From contig NZ_QZEY01000002.1 of the NCBI RefSeq assembly GCF_003594875.1, positions 310,001-374,000 on the forward strand: DNA of 64,000 nucleotides, read 5' to 3'. Shown here in pieces: positions 61,370 through 64,000 of the stretch (position 1 is its first letter; the number at the start of each line of letters is the position of its first letter). Made by a program: the position numbers and the translations under genes. The notes under the pieces were generated by a model. The model saw nothing but the letters and a program-made list of their open reading frames with translations. It was not told the DNA's origin and did no database searches. The stretch comes from Bailinhaonella thermotolerans. Lineage in GTDB: Bacteria; Actinomycetota; Actinomycetes; Streptosporangiales; Streptosporangiaceae.

Positions 61370-61999
61370 CTACGTCGGCTCCTCGGCCAGCATGGCGGCG
61401 ATGCGGCGCAGTCCGAGCCGGATCCGCGACTTCGCCGTGCCCTCGGGCAAGCCCAGGTCCCGCGCCACCTGACGGTATGTCAACCCCCGGTAATAGGCCA
61501 GCTCGATCACCTCGCGCAGGCCGCCGGGCAGCGCGGCCACCGCGTTGCGCACCCGCCCCGCCTCGTCGGCGGCGAGCACCTCGTCCTCCACGCCCGGCGC
61601 CTCCTCCGGCCCCGCCCGGCGGGCCGAGCGCGCCCTGCGGCGCTCCTCCGCCCGCACCCAGTCCACCGCGCGCCGGTGGGCCAGCGTGCCCAGCCACGTG
61701 CGCAGCGTGCCCCGGTCGGGGTCGTACGCGAAGGGCCGCTCCCACAGGGAGACGAACACCTCCTGCGCGACGTCCTCGGCCGCGGCCCGGTCCCGCGTCA
61801 CCCCCGACGCGAGCCCGAGCACCAGAGACGAGAACAGGTCGTAGACCTCGGCGAGCGCGGTCTCGTCACCGCCGACGAGGCGGCGGTGCAGGGACCGGTC
61901 GCGCTCGGCGTCATGCACAGGTGCCCGCACTGGCACCACACTCCCCGGTTCCGGCTCCGGCTCGGATCCCCGTGGGCCCCCCGAGCCCGCACCGAGCAT
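61370..61999 (-). CDS. ECF-type RNA polymerase sigma factor
   Basis: A 209-residue extracytoplasmic-function sigma factor. Region 2 is about 35-100 (LAEVYDLFSSLVLGLA, DVAQEVFVSLWERP, WLGTLAHRRAVDWVR) and region 4 about 148-205 (LPGGLREVIELAYYRGLTYRQVARDLGLPEGTAKSRIRLGL). The start may be ATG 61999, lacking a ribosome site, or GTG 61918 inside the low-complexity N-terminus. The following gene, ten bases downstream, is its likely regulator. Confidence 0.92.
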   Translation of the reverse strand: MLGAGSGGPRGSEPEPEPGSVVPVRAPVHDAERDRSLHRRLVGGDETALAEVYDLFSSLVLGLASGVTRDRAAAEDVAQEVFVSLWERPFAYDPDRGTLRTWLGTLAHRRAVDWVRAEERRRARSARRAGPEEAPGVEDEVLAADEAGRVRNAVAALPGGLREVIELAYYRGLTYRQVARDLGLPEGTAKSRIRLGLRRIAAMLAEEPT

Positions 62000-62115
62000 C
62001 GCACTATTCGCCGCGGCCGACGAGCCGGATGAAGACCGGTCCCCGCCGTGCCGGGTGATCCGGCTCCGCTAGCGTTGGCGGGGCAGGCATGAACCCACCA
62101 CACAGGGAGATCGAT

Positions 62116-62541
62116 ATGGCGACCACGCGCACGGCGACCACGCAGTGGAAGGGCGCGCTGATGGACGGCTCGGGCCAGGTCACGCTGGACAGCTCGGGCG
62201 TCGGCACCTTCGACGTGAACTGGCCGTCCCGCGCCGAGCAGGCGGGCGGCAAGACGAGCCCGGAGGAGCTCATCGCGGCCGCGCACTCCTCCTGCTTCTC
62301 GATGGCCCTCTCGCACGGCCTGGCGCAGGCGGGCACCCCGCCGCAGTCCGTCGAGACCCGCGCCGACGTGACCTTCCAGCCCGGCCAGGGCATCACCGGC
62401 ATCGTGCTCACGGTCAAGGCCCAGGTCCCCGGCATCTCCGCCGAGGACTTCCAGGCCGCCGCGAACACGGCCAAGGAGAACTGCCCGGTCAGCAAGGCCC
62501 TCGCGGGCACCGAGATCAGCCTCGTCGCCGAGCTGCTCTGA
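62116..62541 (+). CDS. OsmC/Ohr-family peroxidase
   Basis: A 141-residue thiol peroxidase acting on organic hydroperoxides. The two redox Cys are in AAHSSCFSMALSHGL and ANTAKENCPVSKAL, the standard OsmC pair, and TSPEELIAAAH precedes the first. The start is ATG 62116 with GGGAG six bases upstream; an ATG at 62089 would add nine residues. It is divergent from the ECF sigma gene with 116 bases between them. Confidence 0.93.
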   Translation: MATTRTATTQWKGALMDGSGQVTLDSSGVGTFDVNWPSRAEQAGGKTSPEELIAAAHSSCFSMALSHGLAQAGTPPQSVETRADVTFQPGQGITGIVLTVKAQVPGISAEDFQAAANTAKENCPVSKALAGTEISLVAELL

Positions 62542-62633
62542 CCTTCCGGGGCGCGGGGCCTCTCCGGGCCCCGCGCCCCGCCCCGCCGCTCCCCCGCTCC
62601 CGCCCCGTCCTCCCCATCCGCCCCGCCCCGCCG

Positions 62634-62760
62634 CGCCGTACGACGTGAGACACGCCCGCGCCGCCGTACGACGTGAGGAGCGCGCGCGTGGCGCCGTACG
62701 ACGTGAGGAGCGCGCGCGTGACGTCGTACGACGTGAGAGGCGCGCGCGTGGCGTCGTACG
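62634..62760. repeat. 30-bp tandem repeat array, about four and a third copies
   Basis: Units start at 62634 (28 bp, divergent), 62662, 62692, 62722 and 62752 (partial). The core is CGYCGTACGACGTGAG followed by a CG-alternating tail. Each unit centres on the palindrome GTCGTACGAC or GTACGAC. There are no unique spacers, so it is not a CRISPR. On the minus strand the 30-bp period gives decapeptide repeats in every frame, but no convincing gene. Confidence 0.85.
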
Positions 62761-62836
62761 CCGGCGGGTGCCCGGGCGCGGGACGCGCCAAGGCGAAGGG
62801 GGCTGAACATTCTCCGAAAGTTCACGGGGGACTTCC

Positions 62837-62864
62837 GGAACGAATGGGGCGGAGGGTTCGTCTA
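62837..62864 (+). promoter_or_regulatory. ECF-sigma-type promoter
   Basis: GGAAC (62837-62841) and CGTCTA (62859-62864) are separated by 17 bp, the form recognised by SigE-like ECF sigma factors. It points at the acidic lipoprotein gene, whose ATG is 63 bases further on. Control by the ECF sigma factor encoded at 61370 is possible but unproven. Confidence 0.6.
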
Positions 62865-62926
62865 GCGGTTCAGCGAGCCGGGTGACCCCCACGACGCCGG
62901 CCGCGGACGACGGAGAGTGATGCGGC

Positions 62927-63523
62927 ATGGAGCACCCGGGCGCGGCGGGCGGCAGGGGACGGCGGAGACGGTCCGCGACGGTGACGGTCGGCCTGGCCGC
63001 GGCGGTGGCGATGGCCGTCGGGGCCTGCGCGGGCACCGGCTCCGCCGACGGGCCGGCGCAGCCGACCCCGCAGGTCGAGGCGGCCGAGGGCGACGTGCCC
63101 GCTGGCGTGGCCACCGCGCTCGCCGAGGACGGCGAGGACGGCGGGGACGGCGAGGACGGCGGGGACGACGCGCCCGCCGAGACGGGGGACGACACCGGGG
63201 ACGACACCGGCGAGGAGGCCCCGGACGAGGACGACGTCGAGTACATCGACGAGGAGGCCGCCGGCGAGTACGACTTCGCGCGGGTGTGCGTGGACGAGGA
63301 CACGCGGGAGCGCGTCGAGGACGAGGAGTGCGAGGACGGCGGCTCGGGCGGGTCCGGCGGGAGCGGCCTGGCCTGGTACTACCTGCGCGCGTCCGCGACG
63401 CCGCCCGCGATCGGGGCCCGGGCCGGCAAGGGCGGCACGTTCACGCGGCCGAAGGGCGCCACCATCGGGAGCGTGACCGACCGCGGCGGATTCGGCAACC
63501 GGACGGGCCGGAACGGCGGCTAG
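62927..63523 (+). CDS. Acidic lipoprotein upstream of a glutathionylspermidine-synthase-like gene
   Basis: A 198-residue exported protein. An Arg-rich N-terminus and hydrophobic core lead to the lipobox VGAC (Cys34). The mature part has a long Asp/Glu/Gly stretch (about 65-130, with EDGGDGEDGGD-type repeats), a Cys pair (ARVCVDEDT and EECEDG) and a conserved-looking end (LAWYYLRAS, GKGGTFTRPKGATIGSVTDRGGFG). No family function is known. The start is ATG 62927, behind an ECF-type promoter. It lies 58 bases before an ATP-grasp gene and is probably co-transcribed with it. Confidence 0.75.
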   Translation: MEHPGAAGGRGRRRRSATVTVGLAAAVAMAVGACAGTGSADGPAQPTPQVEAAEGDVPAGVATALAEDGEDGGDGEDGGDDAPAETGDDTGDDTGEEAPDEDDVEYIDEEAAGEYDFARVCVDEDTRERVEDEECEDGGSGGSGGSGLAWYYLRASATPPAIGARAGKGGTFTRPKGATIGSVTDRGGFGNRTGRNGG

Positions 63524-63581
63524 GATGCCCCGCTGACGGCAGCGCCGCCAGAAGCCTCAGGAACACCCAGAAAGCGCACCC

Positions 63582-64000
63582 ATGCGTCGTTACCCCCTCG
63601 AACCCCGGGATGACTGGGAGAAGCTGGTCAAGGCCGACGGGCTGTCCTACGCCGTGCAGAAGGACGGCACGCCCTACTGGGACGAGTCCGCCTACTACGT
63701 CTTCGCCCCCGAGGAGATCGACTACCTGGAGGCGGTGACCGCCGAGCTGCACGACATGTCGGTCCAGGCCGCGCGGTACGCCCTCGACGAGGCGCCCATG
63801 TCGGCGTTCGGGCTGCCGGAGTCGGCGCGGGAGACGATGGCCGCGAGCCTGGACTCCCCGTCCCTGTACGGCCGCTTCGACCTGGTGTGGGACGGCGAGG
63901 GCGACGCCAAGCTGCTGGAGTACAACGCCGACACGCCCACCGCGCTCATCGAGGCGTCGGTGACCCAGTGGATGTGGCTGGAGGACCGCTTCCCCGCCGC
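63582..64000 (+). CDS. Glutathionylspermidine-synthase-family ATP-grasp protein (partial)
   Basis: The first 139 residues of a gene that runs off the right edge. The N-terminus reads MRRYPLEPRDDWEKLVKADG and continues with YWDESAYYVF, LYGRFDLVWDGEGDAKLLEYNADTP and QWMWLEDRFP, which are hallmark blocks of the GspS amidase-less synthetase family (ATP-grasp, C-N bond forming). Actinobacteria do not generally make glutathionylspermidine, so the true substrates are unknown. It is paired with the upstream acidic lipoprotein. Confidence 0.88.
   Translation, partial: MRRYPLEPRDDWEKLVKADGLSYAVQKDGTPYWDESAYYVFAPEEIDYLEAVTAELHDMSVQAARYALDEAPMSAFGLPESARETMAASLDSPSLYGRFDLVWDGEGDAKLLEYNADTPTALIEASVTQWMWLEDRFPA

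Noticed and set aside
62634-62760. CRISPR array
   Set aside because: The units are contiguous 30-mers without unique spacers, and no cas genes are present.

Overview
This 64-kb window is a piece of a very GC-rich actinobacterial chromosome. The order Streptosporangiales (Actinomadura, Nonomuraea or relatives) is my best guess, but that is inference from gene style only. Supporting signs are a WhiB protein, two MDMPI/DinB-type (mycothiol-linked) proteins, two transmembrane Ser/Thr kinases, many TetR/LacI/ArsR regulators, a DmdR/IdeR-type iron box, frequent GTG starts and several apparently leaderless genes. No rRNA, tRNA, IS element, prophage or CRISPR array is visible. The content is ordinary chromosomal housekeeping and regulation; the unusual material is mostly in the spaces between genes.

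Layout. 0-5 kb: a lone sugar-ABC ATPase divergent from a LacI regulator with two matching operators, a membrane metallophosphoesterase, a thiol peroxidase and a secreted transglycosylase. 5-10 kb: a TetR/diiron-protein divergent pair, three paralogous lipoproteins, and a GCS2-type ligase. 10-17 kb: a minus-strand operon for a branched-chain-type ABC importer with an acyl-CoA synthetase embedded in it. 17-24 kb: a Pro/Tyr-rich actinobacterial protein, an ABC exporter, a cupin, an HxlR/quinone-oxidoreductase pair and a TetR/SDR pair, each regulator pair with a visible operator. 24-29 kb: a DinG-like helicase, an SGNH hydrolase and a PolA-like exonuclease/polymerase. 29-37 kb: two receptor-type kinases flanking a phosphoesterase and a sulfatase.

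37-43 kb: an alkyl-DHAP-synthase-like flavoenzyme, a TetR, a possible 65-residue ORF and glpD (a possible ether-lipid or glycerol module), then an iron-boxed sucrase/ferredoxin-like gene and a WhiB gene. 43-50 kb: a phosphoribosyltransferase, rsgA with a strongly initiated 17-codon upstream ORF, a globin, a two-gene ABC exporter behind three phased operators, glyA behind a ZTP (pfl) riboswitch, and a YihY membrane protein. 50-56 kb: an FBP zinc-finger protein, an ArsR/hydrolase pair, a BKACE enzyme, another hydrolase and a DinB/MDMPI protein. 56-60 kb: a sulfur-assimilation operon (leader peptide, sulfite reductase, 47-residue zinc ribbon, APS reductase, sirohydrochlorin chelatase). 60-64 kb: a DUF1707 protein, an ECF sigma factor with a candidate anti-sigma partner, an OsmC peroxidase, a 30-bp tandem-repeat array, and an ECF-type promoter in front of an acidic lipoprotein and a glutathionylspermidine-synthase-like gene that runs off the right edge.

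Small genes easily missed are listed: the 24-residue sulfur leader peptide, the 47-residue zinc ribbon, the 17-residue rsgA upstream ORF and a possible 65-residue ORF before glpD. A palindromic decamer, GCCGTACGGC, recurs at least 13 times in non-coding DNA, often inside hairpins between converging genes.
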